A stretch of 62,000 nt of DNA from Diphasiastrum complanatum (GCA_029204225.1 CM055095.1:37908597-37970596); one strand, 5' to 3'; shown: positions 34,152-46,379, counted from the stretch's first letter. Translations and numbers: made by a program. The notes: a model not told the origin generated them from the letters alone.

Positions 34152-34896
34152 GTAAAGTGGAGATAAATAAAAGTGATGAACAAAAAATGTTGCTTCTCTC
34201 TCACTATAGGATCCAATAATGGTGTGCTACTATCTCCTATGCAAGATCTTGCAACAAACTGTGAGATGATTCTCACTAGCTATCTCAATCTCTCCAAAAC
34301 TAGATCTACTTCACATCAAATGATAGAGTATGGGCAAAGTTAGGATCAAACACTCTTAGCACGTGTGAAATACACTAAGAAACCAAATTTGACTCAAATA
34401 CAATAATATTGCATGAAACAAAATGGCTAAGATCTCAAAACAGTGCCTAGATCACATATAGATGAGATTGGTAAGCATTCAACTGTGATTTTGGATCAAA
34501 CAAGCAATCTTTTAACCAAACCAAATGTGTCCACCCAGGTCTAGGTGCCCTACCTAACCCTCTTCAAAAGCTTATAACTTTTGATTGGCTCAACCAAATG
34601 GAATGAAACTGATTGCATCAGAAACTAGACAAAAATAGCTTCAAAACAAGCTATCTAGCAAGATTTTTGGATCAAACATGAAAGAGAACTCCCAAACTGA
34701 AATTGGATGTTCCTCACACGTGTCTGAGCACTTGATTCCGTATAGTACCAGGTCAGACCCAATCAATGTCCTTTTGATCTCTTTTGATCCGAAATTGAAC
34801 AAGATAGCTAGGAAAATGGGCCTTGACAATTTCTAGCTCAAGATTGATGAATAGTTTTCACTCAAATGGATCAAAATGCATGGTAACCTTAGGTAG

Positions 34897-34908
34897 GCTC
34901 TGATACCA
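34897..34908 (-). promoter_or_regulatory. Primer-binding site of element D
   Basis: gctctgatacca in plus orientation, i.e. TGGTATCAGAGC on the element strand, directly inside the 5' LTR. It matches the initiator Met tRNA primer of Copia elements. Confidence 0.9.
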
Positions 34909-35728
34909 TGTTGAATTTCACACGTGTGGATTGTCCACTACATGTACTTGTGATCTCCTAAGGTGTGTAGATGCACCAAGATCAAGACTAGATTGAGATT
35001 CAAGATCTATCTTTGATTCTATGGCAAAAACACACTACTACATGCATTCAATCACTTCCAACTCTCACTCACACGTGTGGGAAGTGTTCCAAAAGTATTC
35101 TAAGTAAAAACAAGCTGCTCTCCTCGGGTAGAGAGAGAAAAACCATCATGAGCTCTCGAGTAGAGAGAGAAAGCTAGAAATTCAATGACACTCAAAATCC
35201 ACTCAATCTCAAAATCAATTAGATCCAAAAGGAGGAGTACAATGATACTAATAGATTCATGAGCTACCACTATGCTTAACTATGATTGGATCACACTTTT
35301 CCACCTCTTAATCCTATTGGACCATTGATCCATGCACCTCTAAATTCTATTGGACTATATTTAAGCACACCTCAATTTTCTATTGGAGCTCACAAGGTTC
35401 CACCTCTAAATCCTATTGGACCTCTTAAGCTTCATCAAACAAAAGCATGACACTTGTCTACACTCTAATTGGCACAAGTTTGGCTCTATTTTGGCTCAAT
35501 ATTGGCATTACAAGTGGAAATGGATAATTTGCCATCTATGCCAAATTTGACCCTATCAACATCCTACACCTAAATGCTTGACTATGAAATTTTATGAGAC
35601 CCCTATATCAAACATATTGATTTACTTTACAATTCTCCACACGTGGGAACATCCTCCACACATGTGAGATTCACTTACAAACTTCTATCATAAAAAATAC
35701 CAAGCTAGATTTTTGCCAATTTCTCACA
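34909..35728 (-). repeat. 5' LTR of element D
   Basis: 820 bp, near-identical to 30643-31460, with the same cacacgtgtg palindromes. It drives transcription on the minus strand toward the ORF. Confidence 0.92.
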
Positions 35729-35733
35729 TCAAA

Positions 35734-36627
35734 TACTACAAGCTGTAAATCTTTGTATTTAATTGAAACTTCTTGTATTTTATTGGATGATAACGAGGTA
35801 AGATGTGTTGTATTTGTGGAAATATGAAAGGCTGAATGAATTGTGGTACCATGTATGTTGAACGCTACCTTTTCGGTGTATGCTAAAAGTAGTGCCTTTG
35901 GTGTTTCAATGCTAGTTGATTTATGGTCGTTTTAAGCCCACCTTGATGGAAATGTATAGATACTTATATAGAAATAATGATTTGTTTTTAGAAAAAGCTC
36001 ATTTATAAAAAGAAATCCTCACATGATGCTGCATAGAAGAGATAGGCATTATAGAAAATAGACACAAATGGATATTATTGAAAGCCACATATATTTATTG
36101 ATTTTGTTAACCATGTAAATTCTGGAAAATATTTAATACTATGTGTTTGAGACAATCTTGAAGTCATTTAAAACATTGTTTTTTTTTTTTTAAAGTTTGT
36201 CGTTGTATCCTTGTAGAGATTTTGGCCTAAACTTGCATATCAAAACATTACAATAAAATTCATGAGAGCATAACCAATTTAGAGTAAGAAAATGAAATTT
36301 GATAGATGCAAGCAACCTATGAAATAATTGTATTGCAAATTTGCAAATTTTGAATAAACATTATACCGTAGTGTTGGTGTGTATGATCTGTTGCATGTTT
36401 GTCATCCCATCTTTTATGCAATTTCGACACTTTCTATGCTTGCCTTTAAATCCTTACATTGTAGATGATTCTCTTATCTTGATCTAAGTACTTGTCAAAG
36501 CAACTTGTCATGCCATACCAAACAAAAAAGCAAAATAGTGAAAATCACTGAAATAACTCCAAATAAGTTCATTGGAAGTCACTTAAAATGTGCACTAACA
36601 TTGAAGAGAAAATTCACATATACTTAC
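35734..36627. other. Intergenic, nothing recognised
   Basis: AT-rich; no motif or splice pattern seen. Confidence 0.4.
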
Positions 36628-37456
36628 CAATCTCTCATTGACTCAAAAACAAAAACATTTAAGAATATCATATTGCAACAACATAAGCTCTGCTCGAATG
36701 TGATTTAGTGTCCAATCCTCTTCCACCTCAATTGTTTTAATAATAGCATCATTTGGCTTCACTTGGATTTTTGTTTGACCTTGATGATTCAATGTAAGAT
36801 TTTGATTAAATGCTTTCCATTAATTGTTAACATTAGACCATCTCTATAATAAAATGTTAAAGAAAGCAATTTTTTTTCTCTATATGGTATCTAAATTTCA
36901 TTGACGATTTATTAACTATGCACTCGATGTTGCCATTACTTTCTTTATCCCATTGATCATCTAGGAGGTTTGATAACATGTCATCTATTAACTCGCTAGA
37001 AATAAACATTGTCGTTGTTATCTGAACATTACATCTAACAAAAAAATCTACAAATATTGAAAAAGACAAAAACAAGTGCAATCTATTGATTTTGGAACCC
37101 ATGCTATATTTCATACAGTTTTGAATGTCCAAAAAAAATGGTGATAAGAAGCTCTCTACTATGTTAGAATCCAAAGGAATCTATTCTTCACTTGAAAAAG
37201 AGAGTAGCGATATCGTCTCCAATCTTCCCCCTAAACCATTCATGAATGGTGTGTAAGATGAATCATAGAAGAAAATACAAGAATCTAAAAGTGATCTCAA
37301 AGAACAAATTTTATATCAAATAAGACCAATATCAGAATGAATAACATCTATGATGCCAACACGTTATTGTATTGATTGCCATTTAATTATGTTTAATGGA
37401 TACAAATCTGCAAAAAAAACAAAAAACAAAAAAAAACGTATCATGACAATACTCGC
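36628..37456 (-). pseudogene. Unidentified intron-bearing gene, copy 1 (paralogue of 51.5-52.6 kb)
   Basis: Function unknown. Minus-strand exon 37407-36628 aligns along its length with the copy at 52326-51545. Pairs include DSCIFFYDSSYTPFMNGLGG / DCGIFFYESMYIPYINENFG, FSIFVDFF / LNIFVDFF, QWDKESNGNIEC / GWDKKSDGEIEC and IEVEEDWTLNHIRAEL / VEVEENWSLNYIRHEL. The exon starts at an intact acceptor (tttgcag|attt) and ends at AGATTG|GTAAGT, both in the same places as in copy 2. The upstream intron is about 49 bp, but its donor reads GCGAGT instead of GTGAGT. Several in-frame stops show decay. The 5' exon is not found; sequence beyond 37456 does not match copy 2. Confidence 0.65.
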
Positions 37457-37562
37457 ATACACATCTAAATAATCAATCTAAAGCTCAAAGTCAAAACTTT
37501 TCCAATTTACAATTGCATTTGAGTCTATCATTTGAACTTTTGCCCTCCACTTTGATTTCCTT

Positions 37563-38700
37563 ATGCATGTACGCATGTTTATCGCTTTCATAGATGATTA
37601 CTCAAGGTTTACTTCTATGATGTTCATAAAGAACAAAGATGAAGCATTCAGTTTCTTCCAACAATTCAAAGTTGCAGCAAAAATACAAATAGGAAGGAAG
37701 ATAAAGTGTCTAAGATCAGATGGAAGTGGAGAGTGCATCTCCACAACTTAAGCAAATATTAGAAATATATTTCTAATAACACCATTAAGCAACAGTTTAC
37801 TACCAGCTATATTCCTCAACAAAATGGAATAGCAGAAAGAAAGAACATAACTCTTCTTGAAGCTGCTAGATCCATGTTAAATCATGCACACCTTCCCAAG
37901 AAATATTGGAGTGAAGCCATAGCTACAACATGCTACATGTAGAATTATTTGAGCACAAAGGTTGTCAGCAATAAGACACCTTATGAAGCCTATATAGGCA
38001 AAAAGCCTAATATAAGCCATCTCAATGTATTTGGATGCATATGATATGCCCAAGTACCACAAAAATTCAAGAAGAAGTTGGATTCAAATTCTTTCAAATG
38101 CATCTTCATCGGTTATCTAGCTGAGTACAAGGCCTACAAGGCCCTTGATATTAACAGTGGATTTGTATCTATAAGCAGAGGCATCAAGTTTTTGAAGGAT
38201 AAATTTTATGACTTCAAAGATAAATCAATTTTCACCACTGATGATTCTTTATGTATTCCTAAATCCTTTTAGTCTACCACGTTATACTCTCCTCCTATAG
38301 AGACACATACTATGGATATACATGCAGAAGAAAGTCAAGCAGATATTTCAACACCAGATCTCACAACAAGGAGCGATTCACTGACATAGTCTACACTAAT
38401 AGACGTACCCACAGTAGTAGCAGATAGCCACTTCTAGAATCCAGAGACTATTTGTCTATCAGAAGATCTCATCAAAATCTCGGTTACCACCAGACATGTA
38501 CAAACCTGAACTATTCTGGACTTTCAACGAAGTTCAACCCAGATGGGTCTATTTCCAAATGGAAGGCAAGATTCGTGGCTAAAGGCTACAAACAAGCTCA
38601 GAGTATTGAATAAAATGAGACTTTCAGTCTTGTAGTTAAATTACAATCTCTCAAAACTCTATTTGCGCATGTTGTTCTCAACAATCTTGAAATCCATAAT
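37563..38700 (+). pseudogene. Copia E integrase to start of reverse transcriptase, broken
   Basis: Integrase core (FIAFIDDYSRF, IKCLRSDGSGECIS), then QQNGIAERKN, SMLNHAHLPKKYW, the C-terminal block (TPYEAYIGKKP, LNVFGCI, FKCIFIGY), and the RT start (NPDGSISKWKARFVAKGY, ETFSLVVK). It is broken at LEIHN at 38700, where an unrelated LTR fragment starts. Several stops. Less similar to A/B than C is, so a different Copia family. Confidence 0.85.
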
Positions 38701-39259
38701 TAGAGTGTAGACAAGTGTAAAGTTTTTGTTTGATGATTTCCAAGAGGTCCAATAAGATATAGAGGTGGAACCTTGTGAGGTCCAATAGGAAATTGAGGTG
38801 TGCTTGAATATAGTCCAATAGAATTAAGAGGTGCATAGATCAATGATCCAATAGGATCAAGAGGTGACAAAATGTGGTCCAATCATAGTTAAGCATAGTG
38901 GTAGCTCGTGGACCTACTAGTATCATTGTACTCCTCATTTTGAAATCAATTGATTTGGTGATTTCATGGATTTTGTGAATTTTTGGATTTCTAGCTTTCT
39001 CTCTCTACCCGAGAGCTCTTGATGCATTTTCTCTCTCTACCCGAGGAGAGCAGCTTGTTTTTACTTAGATTATTTTTTGAATACTTCCCACACGTGTGAG
39101 TGAGAGTTGGAAGTGATTGAATGCATGTAGTAGTGTGTTTTTGCCATAGGATTCAAGATTGATCTTGAATCTCAATCTAGTCTTGATCTTGGTGCATCTA
39201 CACACCTTAGGAGATCACAAGTACATGTAGTGGACAGTCCACACGTGTGAAAATCAACA
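38701..39259 (+). repeat. Truncated LTR of the element D family, opposite orientation
   Basis: Reverse complement of element D LTR sequence from tagagtgtagacaagtg to the end cacacgtgtgaaaatcaaca. The first part of the LTR is missing. It replaces the RT and most of RNase H of Copia E. It carries cacacgtgtg twice (near 39088 and 39240). More diverged than the two D LTRs are from each other. Confidence 0.85.
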
Positions 39260-39720
39260 AAAAGTACTTGCAATTCAATTAGAGTTAGTAATATTATTAA
39301 ACGATATAATGGTTGTAGGTATTTTTCCTAAAACTCTACTTAAATCAAAGCATGTTCATATTGTGAATATGTAAATGCTGGATCATAGTCCAAAAGTGAG
39401 CTTAAGGGGGAGTGTTGGAGTCAATCTCCCTTCACCCTCTAATCCATCTACATAGTTGCAAGTTTTTTTTCCCTATCGCTCTCTTTAATCTATCAACTAT
39501 AGAATTTAACGACTTTTTAGCCCATGATAGCTTAAATAAAAAGTTGGCAAGACAACACAATGTCCACATTATTTGCTGAAAAATTGGAAGTTGAGGAGCA
39601 TTATGCTTTCAAAAATTGTGAACCGTTTAGAGATATTATCAAACTTCAAAGTTTTCTTGTGCAGTATTTTAACTAGAACTAATTCACTAGGAACAAGCAT
39701 TTGGATTTAAAGAAGTGTGA
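39260..39720 (+). mobile_element. 3' end of Copia E with polypurine tract and LTR start
   Basis: A degraded RNase H tail (PKTLLKSKHVHIVNM, MLDHSPKVSL) leads to the polypurine tract aaggggg at 39404-39410 and a TGTTGGAGTC LTR start at 39413. The LTR is interrupted near 39720 by the next fragment. Confidence 0.65.
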
Positions 39721-40021
39721 AAATTGTCGAAATTGGCAAATTATAGCTTGATTAGACCTTTTAAAATTGTACATAGGTGGGTCTTGCATGTGTGGAGGCT
39801 ATTCACATGTATGAATAATAGGCCTAGGTAGGTTAGATCTAAATCTTAGAAGTTAGAAAGGAAATTTGGCCAAGTTTCCCAAAATTTAGGAGCTACTTCC
39901 AAAAATCAAGGAAGTTGGTGTTGATCTAACTACCATAAATGGTATACCTAATGGATTTAGCTCTGATACCATGTTAAAAAATGTGTGTTTAGGACCTTAA
40001 ATAGATTTACCATGACCTACA
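39720..40021 (-). mobile_element. Leader, primer site and LTR start of a minus-strand Copia fragment
   Basis: gctctgatacca at 39960-39971 is a minus-strand primer-binding site. The adjoining tgttaaaaaatgtg (39972 on) is the inner end of its LTR, cut at 40021 by element F. The 39720-39959 sequence is the non-coding leader; no gag is left. Confidence 0.6.
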
Positions 40022-41345
40022 TGTTGGATTATTCTACTATTGGGAGTGATTCATCCGAATAATCAATCTTTAATCTACATCCATTCATTATCCAGTTCTA
40101 CAGTTTTATTCGTGTTTATACACAATCTGCAGAAATACTCGAGAATTGCTCAACAGGTAGCTCCAGTCCGACATATCAAACAACCTCTAACATATCAGAT
40201 GACTCGATGAAAGTTGAAGGAGTCGAACATGTCGAAGGATGATAGTTGAAGTTCTGCCTGATACGAAGCAAAAGACTTGCCCTAATTGCTTTGCAAGTAA
40301 ATTTCTGGAAAGTCCTAACTGGATGGATGACAGTGCATTACGGCTAACTCCCAATTGTGATCTATGACCTAATTAGCTATCCTACCGAATGAGCTTTAAC
40401 TGCTCTAGTATAAATAGCTGATCATTAAAGACTTCTATAGTCTCTAGAAAGTTTCTTTTTCAGAGCTCTATTAGTATATTGCTATTAGCACTTACTGCTT
40501 ACTAGCGCAAGTGCATCAATCAAAGTCTTTAGTTACTCAGAGATAATTTAGAGCACGCGGTTTTCATCCACTATTGCTTTGTGCTCTCATCATCTAATTT
40601 GTACGTGTTACTTACTGAATCAATCTATCTTCTTATTGCGTAGAAGGCTTATTTTGCTGCGCTCGATAGGTTGCTCATAATCTTCGACTTATCGAATTGA
40701 CTCTCTTCCCTCTTTCCAACACGGTATCAAAGATCTACTACTATTAGATACCTTGCATGGTATCAGAGCGATATCGTTACATACTTTTCACAGTATAAAA
40801 TCAGAGCCCACTTGCTCTTAATTCTTCAATTTGTGGTATCAATTTTCAGTATCAGATAATTGATTTCCAATTGTAAGCGTCACACGACATCATTCTTGAA
40901 GTCATCGATTTACCGACAGAGACTAAAGTTCTAGATGGATTCTCAAAGTAAAGTCGGTCTCATCGCAGACAAGTTGAATGGATCCAATTACTATTTGTGT
41001 AAATTTAAGATGCCGGATCGATCATTGACGATCAAGACGCAATCATGACATTGTTTTCAAGCTTGCCCTCTACATACGAGAACTGGGTAATGATCATATC
41101 GACTCACTCAAATTTAACTCTCACTAGAGTTATCACTATGTTGTTGCAAAAAGACAATCGAAGAAGTTAAGACACCTCATCGACTTCATCATCTCATGCT
41201 CTTTATGTCAACAAAGGCTCAAAGCATCATAAGAAGAAAAGCTCTAAGTAGTCTGCATCAAATCGAAAACTGACACAAAGTCAAGAGAAATTATTAAATC
41301 CACAGTTGAAGAAGAAGATGCTCTATAAGTATTGCAAACATGAAA
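40022..41345 (+). mobile_element. Copia element F: LTR plus gag fragment (A/B/C family)
   Basis: LTR about 40022-40721 (TGTTGGATTATT...TTTCCAACA) resembles the A/B LTR at its start and end but is shorter. A decayed primer site (cggtatcaaaga) follows, and a second intact tggtatcagagc lies at 40758. The gag start (MDSQS then stop) is near 40935. An internal deletion jumps to TLFSSLPSTYENWV and ITMLLQKDNRRS, and the zinc knuckle reads YKYCKHE with its Cys partly lost. The element stops near 41345. Confidence 0.8.
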
Positions 41346-41761
41346 GGGTTGAGGATAGAGAACATGAACTGAGAAGAGAGCAGGAATAGTTGCGGAACAG
41401 CTCTCCCACTATTATGGGCTGCTAAATGCAATAATAGTCTAATGATTGTTAATGCTAAATGTAGTCACAGTTCAAGTGTTCTGCCCAATAGGATCTTAAA
41501 AAATTAATTCATACTCACAAAAACGAAATGAGTACAGTCCACCAAAGAGGTTAGAAATGGTTTGAGGTATTACTGAAAATTAGATTCAATGAGAAGTTCA
41601 GTTTTGAGATAGAGTGATAGTGCAAAAAAGATAATGCAAGGTTCTCAGGCGTCAAAGACAGCCATCGTTTGATCGAAAACTGAGGAGTCGTAGACATCCG
41701 TGATCTTGTTGTTGGATTTATCTCCTCTACTCTCCTAAATTCTATGTTAATTTGCCTCCAT
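41346..41761. other. No gene recognised
   Basis: Follows the broken end of Copia F. The minus-strand 104-codon frame (41551-41865) overlaps the unidentified remnant below and looks like a shadow. Confidence 0.35.
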
Positions 41762-42470
41762 TCATGCTGCTGCATTTTTTGTAATGGACCCGAAGCAAAC
41801 TGCCTGACCAACAAGAGCATCCACAAGATAGCCAAAGTTTTGTGCTGAAATTGTGCCATCAGCATTGGTGATGAAGTGTACCTGGTTTGCGTACTTGCAG
41901 AAAAACTTCATCTGTACGTCCCTCACCATGGTGATTTTGTACCCTTTGCTAGGTGTGAAACAGTTCGACAAAAAATAGGTCGACTCGTCAATAGCATCTT
42001 TAGTAGTCACATTGGCTGCCCCATCAATCAGCAAACCAAGATCTTAAAAAAATATCGTTTCATTCATGCTAACGGTAGTGTTCTACAATGAAACCTGGAA
42101 ATCAGAGTCAGGAACCATATGGATAGAATGAACAAACTCAGTGCTAACAGCTGACAACACGATAGATGGGTCCACTTTCATATTTTCCAGCTTGCAATGA
42201 TCCAATTAAGACTGAATTGAAGCAAGGCGAATAGATGCTCGTAAATTTCAACTGATAGTAACGCTGGTGCTCGCACTTGCATCCATTCTAATCACGAATG
42301 TGATAATAGATTGACAGAAGAGTGATAGCGAGCACTTGAACAGCAAGCGATAGAGAGCAAGAGAGTAAAAAGAAAGTGTGAAGTGAAAATAGAAATTACA
42401 ATGTTTAAGAGTGGCACGGTGGAGAAGATGATTACGTGGCAGCATGATTTGACAATAGTCACTTGTAAAT
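41762..42470 (-). pseudogene. Unidentified coding remnant
   Basis: Function unknown. The minus strand has an open 90-codon stretch 42034-41762 (contains DAIDESTYFLSNCFTPSKGY, MKFFCKYANQVHFITN and VCFGSITKN). It is preceded in compatible frames by pieces with MDASASTSVTIS, NLRASIRLASIQS and MKVDPSIVLSAV separated by single stops. The amino-acid composition looks protein-like rather than random. It has none of the gag, pol or LTR signals of the neighbours. It may be a decayed host gene exon or a captured sequence. Confidence 0.4.
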
Positions 42471-42755
42471 AAAAAAAGGTGCCTAAAGACAATCTTGAGT
42501 TAGATTAAGTAAAATTTAAAAAAACTATCACGCCTACACAATCTTCCACATGGCCATAAATATGGATATAATTATGAATGACCTAAAATTTGAGAAAAAG
42601 AAAAAGAAACATTCGAAGTGGATCATGAAAAAGATCCTCAAAAATATTCTCAAAAGATTCTCAAAAAGATTTTTCCCTCAAAAACCTTCGTCAGAGATAA
42701 TATTTCTTCAGTCTAGACCGTTAATATGTGTTGGCAATAATTCATTATCCAATGA

Positions 42756-43885
42756 CTAAAGCTGGACAGAACCGTTTTCAAATACTTCAATGACCTTGTA
42801 CGGCCCCATCCATCTCATATGTAGCTTTCCTAGAAATTTTTGATGACGACTATCATATATCAAAGCATAATCATCAACCTTAACATTAATAGCTTTGATA
42901 CGAGTATGATGCTTTTTCTTTCGTGCCTCCTGTGTTTTCTCAATAATCTTCATCAAATTGTTTCGTGATTCAGACATTTTTTCGATAGATAACAATCTTT
43001 CATTAATACAATCTTCTTCTGTTTGTTCTGCTTGTATTCAAAAAGTTGGCACCTCGAATTCAATCAAAAGAATTGGATGCATACCATACATAAGGAAATA
43101 AGGAGTCTGTTTTGTTGTGATATTTTGTGTTGCCGAATATTTTTTCTCCGAGGCACTAAGCTGGCGACTTGCATAGTATATTGGATGGTCTTTCTTTTGT
43201 CGTCCTTCTGGCTCAAACAGACACCAATAGCAAATGATGACACATCAACATAACAATAAAATAGTTTCATCCAGTTAGGTGGTCCCAAAATTAGAGCATT
43301 ATCAATTTGTGCTTCAGTTCTTCGAATGCTCTCTATTGTGCTGCTGTCCAAATATAAGAAACTTGCTTCTTAAGTAACTGTGTTAAAGCGGTAGCAATAT
43401 AGGCATGATTCTGGATAAATCTTCGATAATAACTCACATGTCCTAGGAAACCCCTTAGTTCACGTAGATTCTTTGGTATCAACAGATTCTTGATAACTTC
43501 AATTTTATCTTTGTCGACTTCAATACCTCTGCTGGATATTCTGTGACCCAGAAATATACCTTCTCTCATATCGAAAAAATAGTTTTTTGGGTGAAGGGAT
43601 AAACAAGTATCTCGACACCTCTACAATGTAAGCTTCAGTTTCTGTATATGAGTCTTAATAATATTGACCAAAGGGCATTTTATTGTAGGCATAAGTGCCC
43701 CAATCAGTAGTAAAAGTAGTCTTTGGTTGATCCTCCTTCCTTACTCTGACTTGATTATAACCAGAGAAGCCATCACAGAAACTGTAACTGGGTCTAAAAT
43801 AGAATCCATGAAGGGTAATGGGTGGTGATCTTTCTTTGTAGCAGCATTAAGCTTCTGGAAATCTTGTCAAATTCGAATCTTGCTA
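42756..43885 (-). pseudogene. Ty3/Gypsy pol remnant with integrase deletion
   Basis: From 43885 down: reverse transcriptase (FQKLNAATKKDHHPLPF, later GIFLGHRISSRGIEVDK and LRELRGFLGHVSYYRRF), RNase H start (YVDVSSFAIGVCLSQKDD), then a direct jump near 43100 to the integrase C-terminal region (TPYFLMYGMHP, INERLLSIEKMSESRNN) and its GPY/F-like end (KLHMRWMGPYKVIEVF). The integrase zinc finger and catalytic core are deleted. Frameshifts and stops throughout. It joins directly to a Copia gag-protease at its 5' side. Confidence 0.87.
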
Positions 43886-44953
43886 GACTTCTTCAGACAT
43901 AAAGGAATGGATCCAGCACCTACAATCTCACATTCTTGATCACTTGCAGTGAAGATAAATCTCTTAGAACTATTGTAAGAAAGTAGATTAGAAAAGTAGT
44001 CTTTTTGGTGAGTCATGTGAGAGCTTGCCCCACTATCAATCCACCAAGTGTCTTGATTAGATGTTTGTGGTGAGGATACCATCAAAGATAGTTGCCTTCT
44101 TCCTCCTCCTCAAGCACAAGATTGCCTTGATTGTCCTTCTCTTGGGAATTCTTCTTCTTGTAGCACTCGGATGCAAAATGTCCCTTTCTTCCACAAAAGA
44201 AACACTTTAGCTTCTTCTTGTCCTTCTTGCTCTTGCCTTTGGAACTTGATGCTCCATCTTTGTTCTCCATTTCCATGTCTTGAGTCTTCTTGGATGGAAA
44301 CTTCGTCTTCTTGCCTTTCAAAGAAAAGTTAGCTTTTTCATCACCATTATTCAAAGATAAGGAACTCATCCTACTTTTGATATGAAGCATTCTACTCTCC
44401 TCACTAACAAGCACACTTTGAAGTTTTTCAATACTAGGAAGTGAATCTTGAATCGCAAAGGTTTGAACAAGATTGGAATAATCATCTCCTGATCCATTCA
44501 AAATGATGAACTAATTCATCATCTTTGATTTTATCATCTATAGAAAACAACTCCTTGTTCAAAGATTTGATCCTAAAGACATAATTTTGGGCACTTTCAC
44601 TACTTCCTTTCATGCTTTGAAGGATTTGATTCCTAAGCATGAGTATCCTTGAAGTGTTCTTGGATCCATAAATGGATTTTAATGAATCCCATGCCTCTTT
44701 GGATGTGGTACAAGATGAGATTTCTTTCAAAAGTTCATTACTTACATTCATTTTTATGCAATGTAATGCAACTCTACATATCTTTTTATACTTAGCCAAT
44801 TCAACTCCTCCTTGAGGTTCTACTTCCACCTCAAGTATTGTCATAAAGATCATGAAGTATAAGCAAGGAGTCCATTCGAACTATCCAAGTAGCATAATTA
44901 GTGGATGTAAGTCTTTCACTAGCTTCAAGCAAAAAACCACCCATTGATGCCAT
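43870..44953 (-). pseudogene. Copia H gag-protease
   Basis: Gag starts at the minus-strand ATG at 44953 (LLEASERLTSTNYATWIVRM). It shifts frame near 44840, runs through MNVSNELLKEISSCTTSKEAW and LRNQILQ, shifts again at about 44490 (NGSGDDYSNLVQTFAIQ), and reaches the zinc knuckle CFFCGRKGHFASEC and protease WWIDSGASSHMTHQKDYF. Just after the protease (IVGAGSIPL) the sequence becomes Gypsy reverse transcriptase near 43885. Confidence 0.85.
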
Positions 44954-45556
44954 TTTTTAATGTGAAAAAGCACTAGAAACTCTTATGGTTTCTCTAAGAG
45001 ATCTGAACCTAAAGTCTTCTAGCAATTTAGAAAGCTTATAGACTCAATCCTATCACTCATGAACCAATCTAGAATGATGGAAATTTAGATTATAGTCTCA
45101 AACTTGCAAAATCACTCATTAATCTATGATTTTTAGCAATTTCTCTCTTCAACCTCAACATACACTCAAAAAATCAGAGAAGATTAATTAATGCACCTAA
45201 TTCAAGCTTCAATTTTAATTTTTTTGGTTGATCTAATCCAAGAACTAATCAAGGGATTAGATTCATTATAGAAAATGCTTGATTTTGCACCAAAAATCAC
45301 TCAAATTGGGTATGTGAGTCATATTCTACAAATTTTTAAAATTTCTCAGTCAAAACTGGAGATGTATGGCCTCACACGTGTGAAAAGGGTTCCTATAGCC
45401 CACAACAAGATATGGACCAAAATTTTTGAGGATAGCTATCAAATCCAACTCGCTACACAAAATTTGACTAGTTTCCTAAAAACTGCTAATTTTGGCTTTG
45501 ATTTGGATTAACCCTATCAATTTCAACAAAAGCTCTTGTACTTGGCTCTAATACCA

Positions 45557-46379
45557 TGTGCAAAAAGTACAAAAAGGACCAAGAGTGGATCCTAATCTGA
45601 TCCTCAAGAGGGATTGGTTGTCAGATCACTTGATCTATCAATCTACTTGATATTAAGATCAATCTAAATCAATTCTAGACACAAAATCCTAACAAGAACA
45701 ATCATTAATTGAAGGTAGGTGTACTTTCTGGTTTCACACGTGTGAAACACTGTCTGAGTACAGACTCCAACCTGAAAATCAAGTACACATTGATAGAACC
45801 TCAAAACAATCAAAACAAATGCAGACAAATGGAGAGAATCATTCAAAATTGCTTCCAAAACCAAGATTGGTGTCTCACATTGATTATGGCCAAATAAGCC
45901 TCTATATATACACTTCTTGGAGCTCGAGGTACTGATCATGCATCAGATCTCACACGTGTGAAGATGCCTTGTCACCATCATGCAATTTGACACTTGGATC
46001 AACACTTTCCATTTTGGGCATTTTTGGTCTATTTTTCTACTAGATGGAGATTTTCATGGAAATCATCTAGAAGCAAAAACTTGCCTACTTCAGCTATTTC
46101 CACACGTTTGAGCTGTCCTCTACACATGGGATGTGGCACCTATTCAAAATATTTGGCTCATGCAATCATTAGATTGGTGCCATGTGTCATATTTCTAGAA
46201 AACTAGTTTTTGGTCATTTTAGCCACTAGAACTTGAATTAAATCATATGAACAACATAAATGATTATGGTACATGAAAAGTACAATAGTTTCACACATGG
46301 GAACAGGCTCCACACATGTGTGTCTATCCTATATATAAGATTTTTGGTTTCTGCCAAGCTTGTTTTTGCATTTTTCACA
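45557..46379 (-). repeat. 5' LTR of Copia H, with primer site at 45545-45556
   Basis: Primer site gctctaatacca (one change from gctctgatacca) lies directly inside the LTR, whose ends are TGTGCAAAAAG and TTTTTCACA in plus orientation. 823 bp, like the D LTRs in length. It contains cacacgtgtg near 45736 and 45953 and a TATA-like tatatata near 45905. A further cacacgtgtg (45374) lies in the leader. No second LTR is present, so the element lost its 3' half. Confidence 0.75.

Larger units (their letters stand above)
30643..35728 (-). mobile_element. Complete LTR retrotransposon D with 5-bp TSD (Copia-derived, non-autonomous)
   Basis: Minus strand: 5' LTR 34909-35728, primer site 34897-34908, leader, one 854-codon ORF (34151-31587), polypurine tract next to 31461-31470, 3' LTR 30643-31460. 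Target-site duplication tcaaa at 30638-30642 and 35729-35733. The LTRs differ at roughly a dozen places in about 820 bp by eye, so insertion is recent relative to the other elements here. At 5.1 kb it is short for Copia because the polymerase section is missing. Confidence 0.92.
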
